A program made the position numbers and the translations under genes. Of a DNA stretch of 64,000 nt, positions 8,812-22,121 are shown piece after piece (within the stretch, counting starts at the first letter, position 1; each line of letters starts with the position of its first letter). The notes below the pieces were generated by a model. That model ran no database searches. It had not been told where the DNA came from and worked only from the letters and a program-made list of their open reading frames with translations. The stretch comes from Siniperca chuatsi (lineage: Eukaryota > Chordata > Actinopteri > Centrarchiformes > Sinipercidae): NCBI RefSeq assembly GCF_020085105.1, contig NC_058055.1, positions 16,253,822-16,317,821 of the forward strand, written 5' to 3'.

Positions 8812-11800
8812 CGTGGACAGCGGATTTGTTGTTCAAATTAAACTTCTTCCTCTTCTCAAACGTGATTTGAAGGGTCTCTCTGTACACTGTAATTCCTCTC
8901 TTGCAGTGACGTAAGCCTTTGGGTTGTTTGTCTCCTTTTGTGATGGAGGCGAGTCCTCTGCTTGTCAGGTGAGTTTGCTCAATGGGAAAGGATTGAGAGG
9001 AGAGCAGGTACATATGATCTCCCCTCTGAAAGAGGAGGGGCCACGGAGGAAAACAGCTCACCGTCATCAGTCCCTGCTCTTCAGGTCCACCTCCCAAACT
9101 CCACCATCTCATAACCTGTTTATCCTCCCCCATCCAACCATTTAAAAAAAGAAAACATGTGAGACTGCTTTGCATGTAGCACCACGTGCATGATAAAACA
9201 CTCGATTTTAACACAATATCTTAATCAACATCAATATCTTATTAAAGAAAAGTTGACAATAACAGCACTTTTGTTTGTTCTTCCTCCCTCTTCATTTCCT
9301 CATCCCCATCTCCAATTTCACCTTAAGCAGCAGAAGGGTGGAGTAACGTCCTGAGTGAGAGATGACTCAGTCTGTTTTGCATGACAATAACTTCCTAAAA
9401 CAGACTGACCAAATATGGTCTTGTGCTCAGTGATTTGCTGTATTATACCTTCACAACTAAGGACAGAATGTCCTCACTCAATAGTATACTACAAATTATC
9501 TTTGTTAAAGACAAGACTGTGGATGGGTTTAGGCAACAAAAGCACTTTCAATGAAATGATCTTTCGTTACATTGTCAGTGAGCAGTTTGCAGACATCTTC
9601 TATATAAACATTTTGCGACTTTGCAGACACGTTTATTAAAAACGTTTCCTCTTAATATTGATAAAAAACGTAATCTGGGTGAAATCACATTTCTCTTAAA
9701 TGCATTTGTTGTTGCAAATTAGCTGTTTATGAACAGAATTTCTTGGAGACAGGGTTGCATTACTTCGCCAAGAAAATTCTAACACTCCACTACGACTGCA
9801 TCTATTAATTTATCAAAAACCTGTTTTTAAGCACTTTTTATACGTCCATAGATTGTGTCCTCTCATTAATACAGTTCCAGGGTATTATATAAAACTTTTG
9901 ACACAGGAAGTGACAGCTGTCCACCTCAATAAACTTTTGATGAAAATTGAAATATTTGTGATAACTTTCAAATACAAAGTATCAATAAATAATTAACTGG
10001 GGGCCACTGGCCAGGTACTTCAGGTAGCCAAATACACTCCACAGCTGAGCAGCTAGTCTTTTGCTCTCCTCTGACTCAATCTAGCTACTGCTCCGCATGT
10101 TCAGTTTGCTTGCTGTATTCCTGAAAAACAGCAGCTTTCTCTTTGAAGATTAGACAGGAAGCAGTCACTTTAAACACCAAAATAAATCATCATTCATCAA
10201 ACTCTCTTGAAACTGTCCTCTAGGTCAGCCTTTCTCTGAGGTTTAGAAGGAGACATTTTGGTGTCGGTCACAGTAAATCAGAGTGCTGTTGATCATAGCT
10301 TAAGTGTTTATGTTGCACAACTTGTTAAATGTTAAATTTGACATAAAGAGCCAATGTTTATGCTCTGACCTTGCCTGAAAATTAAATGATTACAGTAAAA
10401 GACTGGTGAGGAAATTATACTGGAACAAAATAAAAAATAATTTTGCAGGCCAGATGTAACTATTAATTCTAACTATGTGAAATTATCCTGCAGGCTGAAT
10501 CTGGGCCCTGGTTGTTTGAGACTCCTGATCTATAGTCACATTTCACTTTGAATGCTATCTTTCATTAGTTTGATCCACACACACCCAAACTAATCTTTAG
10601 ATTTGTTCTAAAGCACATAATAAATGTGAATTCCAGAAAAAAAGGTTTGTTGAGGTTTTGTGAGGTGGTGAACTTACAGCCCTGAGGCCAGAGGTTGGCA
10701 CTATGTGGAACTAAAACTGTATGTAAAACTGGAAAAAAGATCACATGTTGCTTCAGATAACAGCAAGAACGAATCCACGTGAATGTATTGTGATTTATCA
10801 ATTCTTGGTGACTCTCTTTGTGTCATTTACCAAACGATAAAGCCCCTCCAAATCAAATTGTTGATCAGAGTGTGTCTACATGTCCACAATATTCACAGTC
10901 TTGTTTTAAATCTCTGGTACTTTTTTCTGTGTGAAAAGCAGAATCATTTATGTGCTTCGCTGTAGCTGTATTCAGTTTTATAGTGGGTCGTCTTCAATCC
11001 TCAGTACTGTTATCGACTGGTGTGTACACAGAGGGTGAAAAACCTCGCTCATGCTTTGTCACATACTTGCAATTAAAACGTTTTAATAAGGAGACACACA
11101 ACGTAAGAGGCATGTGACGCAGGTCGATCCTCCCACAAGAAATCAGACACACCAACGTGATGTCATGAAAGTTACACTCTGAGTGGTTAGATAATTAGAG
11201 TCCATGAATAGGTGTGCATTCACTGGTGAAATGTGCCTTATGTTATTTTGTCAAAAGAACAAATAGGATTTATTGGGAACAAAATAATTAAATAAAAAAT
11301 GGTGAGACCATGTGAAATAAAGGCTGAGGTCAGCTTTGAGCTCTGTTATGTTCAGTCTGTGTGTGTTCTGTGAATCAGACTGAAGGCTGACTGTAAGTAT
11401 GAACATATAAGGTTTATTTGTTCAGAGAAGATCACAGGAAAAAGAGCTTGTACTTGATATTTATGTGAAATTGAAGTTGGCAGAGTGGGAAGGGCAACAA
11501 AGAGGGGTTGGTGTAAGTGCAAGTGCTATGATATACGAAGTATTTGACAGGTCTGGATTTTGTAACTTCTGAATGTTGTAACCCTGACATAAAAGAAAAA
11601 TGTTCAACTCTCTGAAGTTTGGCTCTTCTGTCTGCTATTCTCCACTCAGGCCAAAGGGAGGCAGCAGCTTCTACTTCTACATCTATCATTTTACTGTGTG
11701 TTTGTGTGTGTGCATTTAGTAGAGTTTAAACAATTGTACCATAATCTGCCCTGAATTTCAGGCAGAGTCAACTCTAACTGAGCAGATGTGAGACTGATAT

Positions 11801-14800
11801 CTAAATCTCATCTTTTAAAAATACTGTCAGTTTAGTTTCATGCAGTTTGGTGTGAACTTTTACATTTCATTTATATGCCCATGATGCAGCAATAAAACAT
11901 ACAACATGGGTTTTGTTTGGTCAACTCTGGAGCTTTCTATGAACAAAGAGAAAGAAAGATGCCTGGGTGGTTGTGAAAGAGCTTTGAATGTGTCCATAAA
12001 TCTCAAAGCAGCCATTAAATCCAAGGCACCCTTCCTTTTTCAAAGGACTTATTACTTAGTAACTGAGATTCCGCTTATAGAGCAGTATAACCACCGACCA
12101 GTAACCTAATAAAGGCTAACAGTGGAAATCCCCGTCTGTTTTTGAAGTGGGCAGTTTGAAATCAAAGGCTGGTGATTTGTTAAGAGATATTTTAAAAATT
12201 AATACTACAAAAAATTATTTGGTGTGGTAAATCTACCTCAAACCTAAAACTAGTCTTCTTTTTTTTTTTTGCATTTTTTAAATATAGGGTGTAACATGTT
12301 TATGAGGTCCTCTCATGCCAACAGTTTCTATTATGTTATACTGCCACTAACTCATCTTGATAGACAGACGGTTTAACAGATTGCTATCTTTAATATGATT
12401 GAAGAGGAGGTGATTCAATTTCTATTTTAGTTATGCACAAGTTTCATTCTTGTCAACTGTGACCAGTGTGCAATCTTGCCCAGCTGGCAAACATAAACAT
12501 TTTTCAACATAAAAAAACATTTACAGTTTTACAGACTTTAGAACTACTACAGAAAGTGTATGTAATTTTTTAAAAATATTCAAAAAGTGAAGTTTGAGAG
12601 TATGAAAATAGTGAACTACACAGAATCTTATGAAAGCATGTTTTGACTGAAGTGTTGTTTTGAATAATTTATCTATATGCAGGAGAAACATATAATCTGT
12701 ATCAAAAATTACAAAAGTTCCCAATTTGTTCTGCATGAAATCTGTGCAAACATGTACTGACAATGCTCAGTTAACTGGAACACTATAAAGTATTAATAAT
12801 GCTGTAGATGAAGTAGCAAAAACTGCAGCCTGCAGGTCCATGTTTTCTTTAAATCACAGATTGAATTATCATGATTTCAGAATCAGTTTATAAAGCACTA
12901 TAAAAGTTTTTTAACATAGTCTTTAAAAACAACACAATTTTGCATTTATATTTATTTATATAGTGAATAATGCACCACATACTTGCAGTTAACTCTCGTC
13001 CCCCACCAATGTTTTTGACCTACGGAAAGACATATAGTGGGTCAGATCCAAATCACATTTAAATCACTCTCCTGAAGCTTGACCTTTTTACATTTGCAAC
13101 ACTGAAAGAAAACGTGTAAGTTTATGGACAGACACCTTATATATCTACTTACTTTTACTTCAGATTTTTACAACACTTCCAAAAGGACAGTATCAGTGCT
13201 TCCACTCTGGAAGGATATTGTTATAACAGTCTTCCCGCCTTATTTAGGTTACTATGATCAGTGTGTTGGCAGTAATTGCAGACTCATGCACATATGCTGT
13301 CTGAATTTCCCTAGGCACTTAACCAAAAAGATAAACCTGTTTTTCATGCAGTTGTCCTCTGAAATACTGTTTCCACACAGCCAGTTGGATTTGATGATAG
13401 ATCATTTGTGTGTTTTCTCTGCAGCTAGAGGAGGAAGAGCTCACACTCTCACAAATCCACCAACACACACAAGGAAACAGGGAAATGGATAATCCTTCTG
13501 CTAACTGAAACTCATTTATCAACTCTTCTGAGAGATAGAGCCGTCCAGAGAAACTCCCCTACCTGCACAAATCTTCTTCCGTGGAAAAATATCTGTGGAG
13601 TTGTTACAGTATTTATAAGCAAAGAGCTGTTTCAGTAACATGAAAATGATCTTAATGTTCAGCAGTTAATCCAGGCCCCCCCCGGGCTCTAAATATGTGT
13701 ATACAGGTGTTGGGATTCCACAGATTAATTCATTCATTTGTGACTTTAACTGAACTCTCTTAGGAGACCACATGCTCTTTTGTTCTTTAAACAAAGGAGA
13801 GTAATGGAACTCTGCTTCCCAGAATCCCCGGAGGAGTGAACTCCTCCTATAGCCCTAGCTTTCAGCTCCCATTGGTCTTACCTGTGACCCGGAATGTCAT
13901 CAGGTCAATAGGGGGGTGGTCAGTGGTCATTGTTCTTTCTCTTTCCTCCTGGCTTTGTCTACAGAGCAGCTGCTTCCACCACTGTGTAATCTGCTTGGAG
14001 TAGATACACAGCAACTGAACTTTCTCTCTCTTACTGCAGCAATGCGAGGAACTGTGTAAGATTTCTGCAACAAAGTTTAGCGCCAATGGCTATTACACAA
14101 AGCCTGCCACCTAACTTTAAGAAGCAACTAAGGAATTTAGCGCCAAGCCAACTGGAAACCAAAAAAAGAGCTAAAAGAAGAGAAAACATTGCACTTAAAT
14201 TTGTCAGGTGGTGAAGAAATACGACTCCAAATGAATGCTACTATTGCTGTGTGCAAATAAAGAATTGTTTGCCATAACAATTTTATAGGACGATAATATA
14301 TCAGCCCACTGGAGAACACCCTGTAGTACTGCTGTTGAGGAACGACTCCACCATCAAAAATTTCTTGTTTAAGCATACAAACAAAGAATTTGATAGTATT
14401 GGCAGTTGGATATGATTTCAATTGTTGGTAGATTGTTTGTTTCCTTCCTTAATACCAAGTTAATCTCAATGAACTGCCTTTTATCAGGCTTTATCTTATC
14501 GTAGTTTATTGAAGTGTAATAATGTGTACACGTATACAAGATAAAAGTGTGTCAGAGTGTGATAGTGGCATTGTAGTGATCACTTGGACAAATCTGTGCA
14601 GACAACAGAGTCATTTAGACTGGGTTTAACCAAGAAACCAGAATCCATGTCACCATTATCTAATTGTCAAGGGTCATCCAAAACTTGGATGAGGAGTGAG
14701 TTTATGTGAGGCAGGATTGAATAGCTTTGTACCTTATTATTCCTGTGGATACTGGCTGATCAAAGACAACCTCAAGTTAAGATGTTTAAAAAGGATAAGT

Positions 14801-16009
14801 CTGGTGATATTCTATATTTTTTTAACAACTGATCCTACTACCAAGTATTGTTGTCCAAAATCTATTAAAAACACAATAACACTCTTGCACTGGGTGACAT
14901 GTTCCTTCATTACAATAAATATGGGCACGGTAGTTGATTTTGAGTCAGCCCCACGTACACTGTTGTGCTGCTGTAATACTCACTAGTGCACTGAATGTGT
15001 ATTAATCCACGGCTGAAAATAGTCCCCAACAAATACACTTTTTTGTCCGGTTTGAGTAATGTTTGCTAAAAACTACAGTGCCCATCTGTTTTAGGAAATG
15101 ACTGAGACTTATTCTAAAAATAAACTATATATCTGTGTTTTTTTTAAGATTTACATCTTCAGTATGTATCAGTGGGCTTGGAGCTGTGTGCCACAAACAG
15201 GGAATGGAGGTCAGAAGGTACTGAAAGACCAAATAATGCATTGTTGGTTTTAGTCTTCTCATGGGACACACTGTTGTTACCTAAAAGTTCATGTATACTG
15301 TAGTTTGTGTCATAAATGCTCCCAAACATAAAAACAATGAGATCGTTTTGCTTAATTTTTTCGAAGCTGGTTGGTTCACAGAAACCATAGTTACATACAG
15401 TATCTATATAAATTATTCTTAGCATTTCTAGTTCATCATTAACTCGAATTACTTTATGATTACCCATAGACTGTGTGACCCAGTGGAAATTAAACAAGTT
15501 CCTGCTATAAAAACTGTAACATCGTCTTTTAGGCGAGGCTTTAAAAACACAACACATCACAACAAAACCAAATAAATAAATGAAAACAGAAAATATATAA
15601 CAGAAGACAGATAGAGAAGGCCTGCTAAGATTTCATATGTGCTGAAGGTCTCTTTTTCTCTTCCTCTGTCTCTTGTCTCTCTCAAACACAATTCCACTCT
15701 ATGCCAACATACACAAACACACACACATCTACTGGAATACATGTTTGTATGTCTATTACAGTCTCATGTGGTCACCTATCAACGACATAACAAGCTCTGC
15801 CTTGGCCACTCATTACCTCCTGACAGCAATAAAGCAAACACTCCCAGAGCTACCATGGGCAAAAGGTTAAACCATAAAAATACTCTTCATTTGAAAAAGC
15901 ACACAAAAGAGCACCAACACACCCAGGTGGTAAATGAGGCCAATGCCCAGGACTCACCTGATTGGCCTGGTTTGGCAAGTGATGTAATTTCTTAGGAGGG
16001 CCTGACCAC
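8812..16009. other. 7.2-kb gene-free interval inside the claudin cluster
   Basis: Only short frames without recognisable similarity occur. The 172-codon minus frame at 8696-9214 runs through the claudin start in another frame and is a shadow. A local structure at 13805-13850 combines TTCCCAGAATCCC with the inverted repeat GGAGGAGTGAACTCCTCC and may be regulatory. Much of the rest is AT-rich; parts near 10440-10530 resemble worn dispersed repeats. Confidence 0.5.
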
Positions 16010-16373
16010 TTAATAAAACGATACACAGATAAGGGTCATTGACTCCTTAACAGCAGCAGAACACAGGAGCGGGTACATACACGCAGCAGACAGTTTGTGG
16101 AGGAACCACACAGTGACAAATCGACGATTTCTGGATTCAGCAGCAGGTGCAGTAGCTACAGCTTGAGGAGGAGGCATACCTTGTGGAAAGAAGGGTCGAC
16201 TAAGAGGAGAAAATATCAAGAAGGCCATCAGATATTTGTTGGAAAATAAATTGGGAAAGGGAAGCAAGGAAAACCGGGACAAAGAGAAAATTCAATAAAG
16301 AGCAACAAAGGGGAGAGGAAGGACAAATAAAGGAGCTTTTGATCCAAAGAGGGGACGTCTGTCTGGTTGCACG

Positions 16374-17045
16374 ATGGTGTCTTTTGGACTTGAACTGGTC
16401 GGCGTCATTCTGTCAGTGCTCGGCTGGGTGCTGAGTGTAATCAGCTGCTCCTTGCCGATGTGGAGGGTTTCCGCCTTCATTGGCGCCAATATTGTCACAG
16501 CTCAGGTGTACTGGGAGGGCCTGTGGATGAGCTGCGTGTTCCAGAGCACAGGGCAGATGCAGTGTAAGGTCTACGACTCCATGCTGGCTTTACCTCCAGA
16601 CCTGCAGGCCGCCAGGGCGCTCACCATCGTCTCCATCGTCGTGGGAGTAGTGGCTCTCCTCATCGCTATGGTGGGAGCAAAGTGTACCAATTGCATCGAG
16701 GATGACGGGGTTAAAGCCAGGGTGATGGCCTCCTCGGGCGGGGCGTTCATCACAGCAGCTCTGGCCCAGCTGGTGCCCGTTTCCTGGTCAGCACACACCA
16801 TCATAGTTGAGTTTTACAGTCCAATCATCCCCTCTGGTCAGAAGATGGAGATCGGGGCGGCGCTGTATCTGGGTTGGGCCGCAGCAGCCCTGCTGCTGAT
16901 TGGAGGGTCCATTCTCTGCTGCAGTTGCCCTCCACAGGAGGAGAAATCAATGAGGTACAGCGCGCACCCTCAGAGTCGTATAGCATACTCCGCCGCACCA
17001 AGGTCAACTGCTCAAAGCTCCTACAACAGGAAGGACTACGTGTGA
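16374..17045 (+). CDS. Claudin (claudin-3/4 clade)
   Basis: Single-exon claudin of 223 residues starting [10 protein letters not shown], with W30, GLW 49-51, C54, C64, the VPVSW motif before loop 2 and a tail rich in Ser, Tyr and Arg ending NRKDYV, a ZO PDZ ligand. Loop 2 is unusual for the cluster: [16 protein letters not shown], with Ser in place of Asn before the proline. TAATAAAA near 16010 may be the TATA element, giving a 5' UTR of about 330 nt. AATAAA at 17969-17974 is a likely polyadenylation signal, giving a ~930-nt 3' UTR. It is on the same strand as the 21471 claudin, 4.4 kb upstream. Exact subtype undecided. Confidence 0.95.
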   Translation: MVSFGLELVGVILSVLGWVLSVISCSLPMWRVSAFIGANIVTAQVYWEGLWMSCVFQSTGQMQCKVYDSMLALPPDLQAARALTIVSIVVGVVALLIAMVGAKCTNCIEDDGVKARVMASSGGAFITAALAQLVPVSWSAHTIIVEFYSPIIPSGQKMEIGAALYLGWAAAALLLIGGSILCCSCPPQEEKSMRYSAHPQSRIAYSAAPRSTAQSSYNRKDYV

Positions 17046-18509
17046 GGGAAGAGGATGGGAACGAGGAGGGATCAGGGAGGATACTTTTACTATTTTTATA
17101 TGTATCCCGCTGTTTGTACATTTTCAGTAAATGTGTACAGAAATGTAGCTAAATAATAATTGTATTGGTTTAACTAGAACCAATTGTTCACTAGAAAACG
17201 GAGCCAAACCAGGTGGTTTGTGTTTTTGTGAATATTTAGGATCATAAATGTGTGTAAATAGGAAAGCAGTTTTTTGATACTTTTGAAAAATAGATTTGGA
17301 AGCTCTATACAGATGATTGACCAGCTGGGGATAAGATCAAATTTAAAAAGATGTGGCCAAATATGGTAAGAGAAATTCAAAAATTTGCTCTCTGTGGTCA
17401 GTTCAGCAAGGAGACTTTATCCCATGTATATTTATTATTTGTGCTGATAACATTTACGTTGTGAATTTTCCATATTGTGCTGATCATTCTGTACATATCA
17501 GGTATCATACTGTCAACTATTGTAAAGCAAATAGGGACACTGTTGTGACTGTTTTGACTGTAATGAGTTTTTAATGGCTTTTTTTCTGGGGGAATAATAG
17601 TTATTCTTGCTCTTATCACAAAATACAGGCATAGGCTGAGTCACAGATGTGAAACATTAAACAGCCGAGCAAAATGGAGCTCACTTTGGGCTCCAAAGCA
17701 AGGTCAACATGGTGGAGTGGACTAAAACTAATGAGGGAAGTTATGTAAAATGAACATTTGGTTGGATGATATGTGAGTGATTTTAGTTGTTTCATCTTTA
17801 TCACATTTCACAGTGCATTTTGTGTCTGCATTTAACAAATTCAAAGGTTGATGCTGTTCTATAACATTGTCTTTTGTTATTGGAGTTTTAGTTAAATGTA
17901 TGAGGTGGACTTCATGAATGGAAATGTTTTGTTTTTAGAACTTTTGAAATGATTAAAATTACTTAAATAATAAAGTAATAAATATCTTCACTGTGAAACA
18001 TTATGTGGGCATAATTTATCCTGGTTAGACTTAACAATGATTAAGGTGGCATGAGGGAAAAGGCTCATATGATAAAGAGAGATAAGGTTTTGATTCCATA
18101 TACTTTAGAAATAAAAGTGGAAATTCAAATGAACACAAATTAATATAAAATCAGAAGATGAACAAAGAGTTTAAGACAACATGAGCACAATGTTCAAAAA
18201 CTGAAGAATTTCATCTGTATTTGTTATTACCTTCTTGGGGTTCATTTTATAACAACAGCATGAAATAAGATGATGTGTTGATGTTTTTAAGAGTTAGTAC
18301 CACCTTCCCCACATACGTCAAAGTTGCATGTGACAGAAATTTGATATGATGGTAAGTCCCTTCTGTTTAGCGTCTGAACCACAGATACCAACTTTTCCCT
18401 ATTTTGAATAGTCAAATTTTCTCCTCTGCTCAGGTACAGTAGAGCAACCTGTTAGTTCTGCAACATTACTACACATGACCTATTTCTGCCCCTCTGAACA
18501 ACAGTCAAG

Positions 18510-19275
18510 TTTTTTTAAGTTCAAATACTTTTAGTAAAGTAAAAGTAGAAACACCACAGTGTAGAAATACTGAATGTCTGATTTTTTTACATAATGGGAC
18601 TATATGGCATATGTGGTGCTCAAAGCGCCAAAAACTACATTTGAAAAACTCAACAGCAATGTCTCTTTCCAGAAATCATGACCCGGTTACTCAAGATAAT
18701 CCACACACCTTGTTGTGAACAGTTTCGTGTAAGAACTATCGGTAGAAAGAAAATAGTTCCTACATTAAAATGCTCACAACAAGGTCTGTGGATTATCTTG
18801 AGGCATCTCTATGGCCGATATCTCCAAAACTCGGCAACTCACACCAAAACAATCTAGATGGATAAACAGCACTACAGATAAGAGGTAAAATATGTATTTT
18901 TGATTTTGGGATGAACTGTCCCTTTAATGTGTACATCACTTTAATGTTGCAACTGGTTAAAGTGGGGCTGATTTTAATTACTTTAAATACTGCTGGGTAG
19001 CTTGTGAATTTCCCTCTGGGATCAATACAGTCTTATCTTAACCTATAATAATATTACATCATAATTTCTTAGTTGATTATATATTATATTATTAATCTAA
19101 ACTGCAAAGTAAGTAGTAACAAAAGTTGCCAAATAAATATAGTGGAGTAAAACAATATTTGCCTCTGAAATGCGGTGTAGTACAAGTATAAAGTAGCATA
19201 AAATGGAAATACTCAAGTAAAGTACAAGTTGTACTTAAGTACAGTACTTGAGTTAAAGTACTACATACAGGTTTG
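18510..19275 (-). repeat. Dispersed fish repeat, copy 2, split by a foldback element
   Basis: Both flanks of 18590-18927 carry the same family as 4313-4885, in the opposite orientation: AAAGTAAAAGTAGAAACACC on the left and GTACTTAAGTACAGTACTTG on the right. About 19003-19042 holds a fragment reading AATTTCCCTCTGGGATCAAT, a typical LINE tail in fish. The order of insertion is therefore old repeat, then foldback element. Confidence 0.6.
18590..18927. mobile_element. Foldback MITE-like element
   Basis: Two long inverted arms, 18690-18720 and 18772-18802, pair at about 29 of 31 positions (CTCAAGATAATCCACACACC against its complement), with a second inner pair (GAACTAT / ATAGTTC). The right end reads GGGATGAACTGTCCCTTTAA, which I know as the end of an abundant non-coding fish element. 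No coding capacity. Confidence 0.6.
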
Positions 19276-19779
19276 TCTTTTCTGCATGGATTCTTCCACT
19301 ATTATAACTTACATGGTTTAATATGGAAAATATATTTTTACTAATTGACAAGAACATCAGTTCTATTTCTGTTAATTTTTCTGCACTTGTTTTGGTAACA
19401 AGCAGCTGGTTAACACAGGTGTACTGACACAGGTAGCCTACAGGTCAAGGGTATTATCTCAGTGGTAATGCACGAACTAATGTTGTTACATAAACATGAG
19501 AAACTGATAAAGATGCTCACGATGGAACAACACACAGAGCCTCCCTGTTGTTCAGCCCTAGGGTTTGTTGATTGTGAGAACTGTTGTGGGCTCCACACTC
19601 ATAATGTGAGGACATTTGTGAAGACAACATGTGTTTACGTGTATGACAAAAACATTGGATCAGCCTGTTATTCAAACCTATAGGTGATGAGCAGGCATAG
19701 CCCCTTCAAATATATCAACATTTGAAGTATTTGACATTTAGGTTTGGAGGTGAGTGATGTTTTTGTGTTACTACTCCAC

Positions 19780-20010
19780 TGCAGCTCAGCAAAGAAACAC
19801 TAGGAGGAGATTTTGTGCAAAAAAGACTTTGGAAGATATCTTCTTGATTTGTCTAACTTCTACAGTTGGAGCCTCATATAAGGTTCAGATAAACTGTTGA
19901 ATACATTTTTGCATAAAAAGAGTGGATTTTGTCCCCCATCACTTACAATGCAAGCGCACTAGGAAGGCATTTTTAATGGCCATTATAAAAAGGAAGAATG
20001 ATTAAAGCGA
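19780..20010. repeat. Probable worn dispersed repeat
   Basis: GTCCCCCATCACTTACAATG and neighbouring text resemble a repeat common in percomorph fish. Ends are not defined. Confidence 0.35.
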
Positions 20011-21096
20011 GCAAAACCTAAGTGTTGTGTGAAGACAGACTTGAAAAATGTAATTCCAATTAATTGCTTCAAAACCTTGAGAGTTTGAGTCAGTGCGTAG
20101 CAGGAACACTGCACATGCAAAAATGTGGAAATTGTCAACAGGCAAGCATACAACTGCCAATAATAAATAAATGAATTTATTAATTTACAATAAATTTCAA
20201 GTATGAATCCCCTGAAAGCCTTACTACACTTATCTCATTCCTTTTGATTTTAAAAACAAATGTGCTATTTTTTTTAACAAAAAAGACAAATTCTAATTTT
20301 CTGAATGTGAAAATGTAAACTTTCTGACTTGTTTGACTAATCTTCAACAAGGCCTAATACTGTGAACAACAGGAAAATCTTTTTTTTTCTTTTACACAGT
20401 ATACTCAAACACGTGTGTCTACAGAAACTTTTTGGTCAGAGCAAAACGTTTAACCGATACTGAGAGGATGCCACTTTCTGTATGCTAAAGGTGTATGAGA
20501 ACCCGGACTATTATGTTTCCTCTCTGCTCATATTTACTCTGGGTGCAGTTATTCCGGTTTCCAGCCGAGCTTTGGGATTGTTTTCACAGAATCCTGACTG
20601 TTTAAGAAACCCACACGACTGGAACCAGGAAGCAACAAAGATCAGCAATATCAGAGGGACAGTCTACTTATAGCCTGAGTGTGTATTTGCACCACTGTGT
20701 GTGTGTGTTTATGTTTCTATGCTTACTCACAACAAGCTTTCTAAGTAGCCAGAGGCTAAAGCTACCTCTCTGTTCTCCACTGTGGTTAACTTCCACATGT
20801 ATGCAAGTCAGCATTAATGTTTACGGAACTACATACTTGTTGTTTTGTGACTAATTTAAGATAACGTCTCCTTCCCTCTCCACTAAGAGGATCAGTGATC
20901 TATCTGATCTGACCTCATTTAATGGCCTTGTTTGCTGTACTTTATACCACAGCTTGGATTTACTCATCGCAGTTTAATCACCCACATCAGATAGAACACA
21001 AGTCCTGGGAGAAAACACGTGAAGGGCTTTTTGAAGTGTTGATTTTTCTTGGAAGCCAAGAGGCAGCCATCTTACCAGTGACCAATCCCCACCAAC

Positions 21097-21122
21097 CACA
21101 CACACACACACACACACACACA
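21097..21122 (+). repeat. (CA)n microsatellite
   Basis: About 13 CA units some 160 bp upstream of the TATA box of the 21471 claudin. Confidence 0.9.
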
Positions 21123-21278
21123 TACAAAGACACACCCTCCCTCCATCACATCCCTCCTCACCCACCCTGCCTCCAGCTCCCCTCCTCCGCTGTATGTGCA
21201 CAGGTGGTGTTTTTTTTTTTGTGAAGACGGCCTCCTGCTGACATCATCACCAGGGGACTCCTCCTCATTCCCCTGAGG

Positions 21279-21285
21279 TATAAAG
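21279..21285 (+). promoter_or_regulatory. TATA box of the 21471 claudin gene
   Basis: TATAAAG in a GC-richer context, about 190 bp before the start codon. Predicts transcription from about 21310 and a 5' UTR near 160 nt that contains the in-frame but non-conserved upstream extension. Confidence 0.55.
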
Positions 21286-21470
21286 GATCTCTTGTTTCTG
21301 TGACAGCCTCTCATAGCTACATCACACCCTCTTACAGGTCCTCACACTTTTCAAGGACGCCTGAACAACAGAGGAGGAAACTCTTAACTGCGATCGGAAG
21401 GGTTTTGTTTGTTGCAAAATCCGTAGACTCACTATTTAAGTTTTGTTCTGTCATCATACAAAGAGCCAGC

Positions 21471-22121
21471 ATGTCGATGGGAATGGAGATTGTGGGCATT
21501 GCCCTTGGAGTCCTTGGATTTATCATTGCAATAGTGACATGCGCCCTGCCAATGTGGAGGGTGACGGCCTTCATCGGCGCCAACATCATCACAGCTCAGA
21601 CCATCTGGGAGGGTTTATGGATGAACTGTGTCACCCAGAGCACGGGCCAGATGCAGTGCAAGGTCTACGACTCGTTGCTGGCCTTGCCTCAGGAGCTGCA
21701 GGCCTCCAGAGCGATGACCATCGTCTCTATCATACTTGGGGTGCTGGGGGTCTTGATCTCCATCGTCGGCGCCAAGTGCACCAACTGCATCGATGACGAG
21801 CCATCCAAGGCCAAAGTGATGATCATCGCTGGAATCTTCTTCGTCCTCGCCGGCCTTTTGGTCCTCATCCCCGTCTCCTGGACCGCCAGCGTTGTCGTCC
21901 AGGATTTCTACAACCCCCTCCTGACCGACGCGCAGAGGAGGGAGATGGGGGCATCGCTCTACATCGGCTGGGGAGCGGCAGCCCTGCTCCTGATTGGTGG
22001 GGCGATGCTGTGCAGCACCTGCCCTCCAAAAGAGAAGCAGTACAAGCCACCCCGGATGGCCTACACCGCCCCACGCAGCACCAGTGCAGGTGGAGGGTAC
22101 GACAGGAAAGACTATGTTTGA
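21471..22121 (+). CDS. cldn3-like: Claudin-3-like
   Basis: Single-exon claudin of 216 residues starting [11 protein letters not shown]29, GLW 48-50, C53 and C63 form the loop 1 signature; IPVSW precedes loop 2 ([16 protein letters not shown]); the tail ends YDRKDYV, a ZO PDZ ligand. The frame is open 57 codons further upstream to 21300, but that stretch lies at the predicted mRNA 5' end, and its residues resemble no claudin, so the Met at 21471 is taken. AATAAA at 22787-22792 gives a ~690-nt 3' UTR. It is the claudin nearest abhd11, which fits the ABHD11-CLDN3 linkage known in human 7q11.23. Claudin-3 is a barrier-forming tight-junction protein in epithelia; whether this is the strict orthologue is inferred from context and the MSMG start. 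Confidence 0.94.
   Translation: MSMGMEIVGIALGVLGFIIAIVTCALPMWRVTAFIGANIITAQTIWEGLWMNCVTQSTGQMQCKVYDSLLALPQELQASRAMTIVSIILGVLGVLISIVGAKCTNCIDDEPSKAKVMIIAGIFFVLAGLLVLIPVSWTASVVVQDFYNPLLTDAQRREMGASLYIGWGAAALLLIGGAMLCSTCPPKEKQYKPPRMAYTAPRSTSAGGGYDRKDYV

Larger units (their letters stand above)
17046..21270. other. 3' UTR and repeat-bearing interval between two claudins
   Basis: Begins with the 3' UTR of the 16374 claudin. Holds the dispersed repeat and foldback element at 18510-19275 and a probable further repeat at about 19780-20010 (GATTTTGTCCCCCATCACTTAC, split here by wear). No coding region is recognised. Confidence 0.5.

Noticed and set aside
8696-9214. 172-codon minus frame
   Set aside because: Overlaps the start of the ZF-A89-like claudin in another frame; no similarity.
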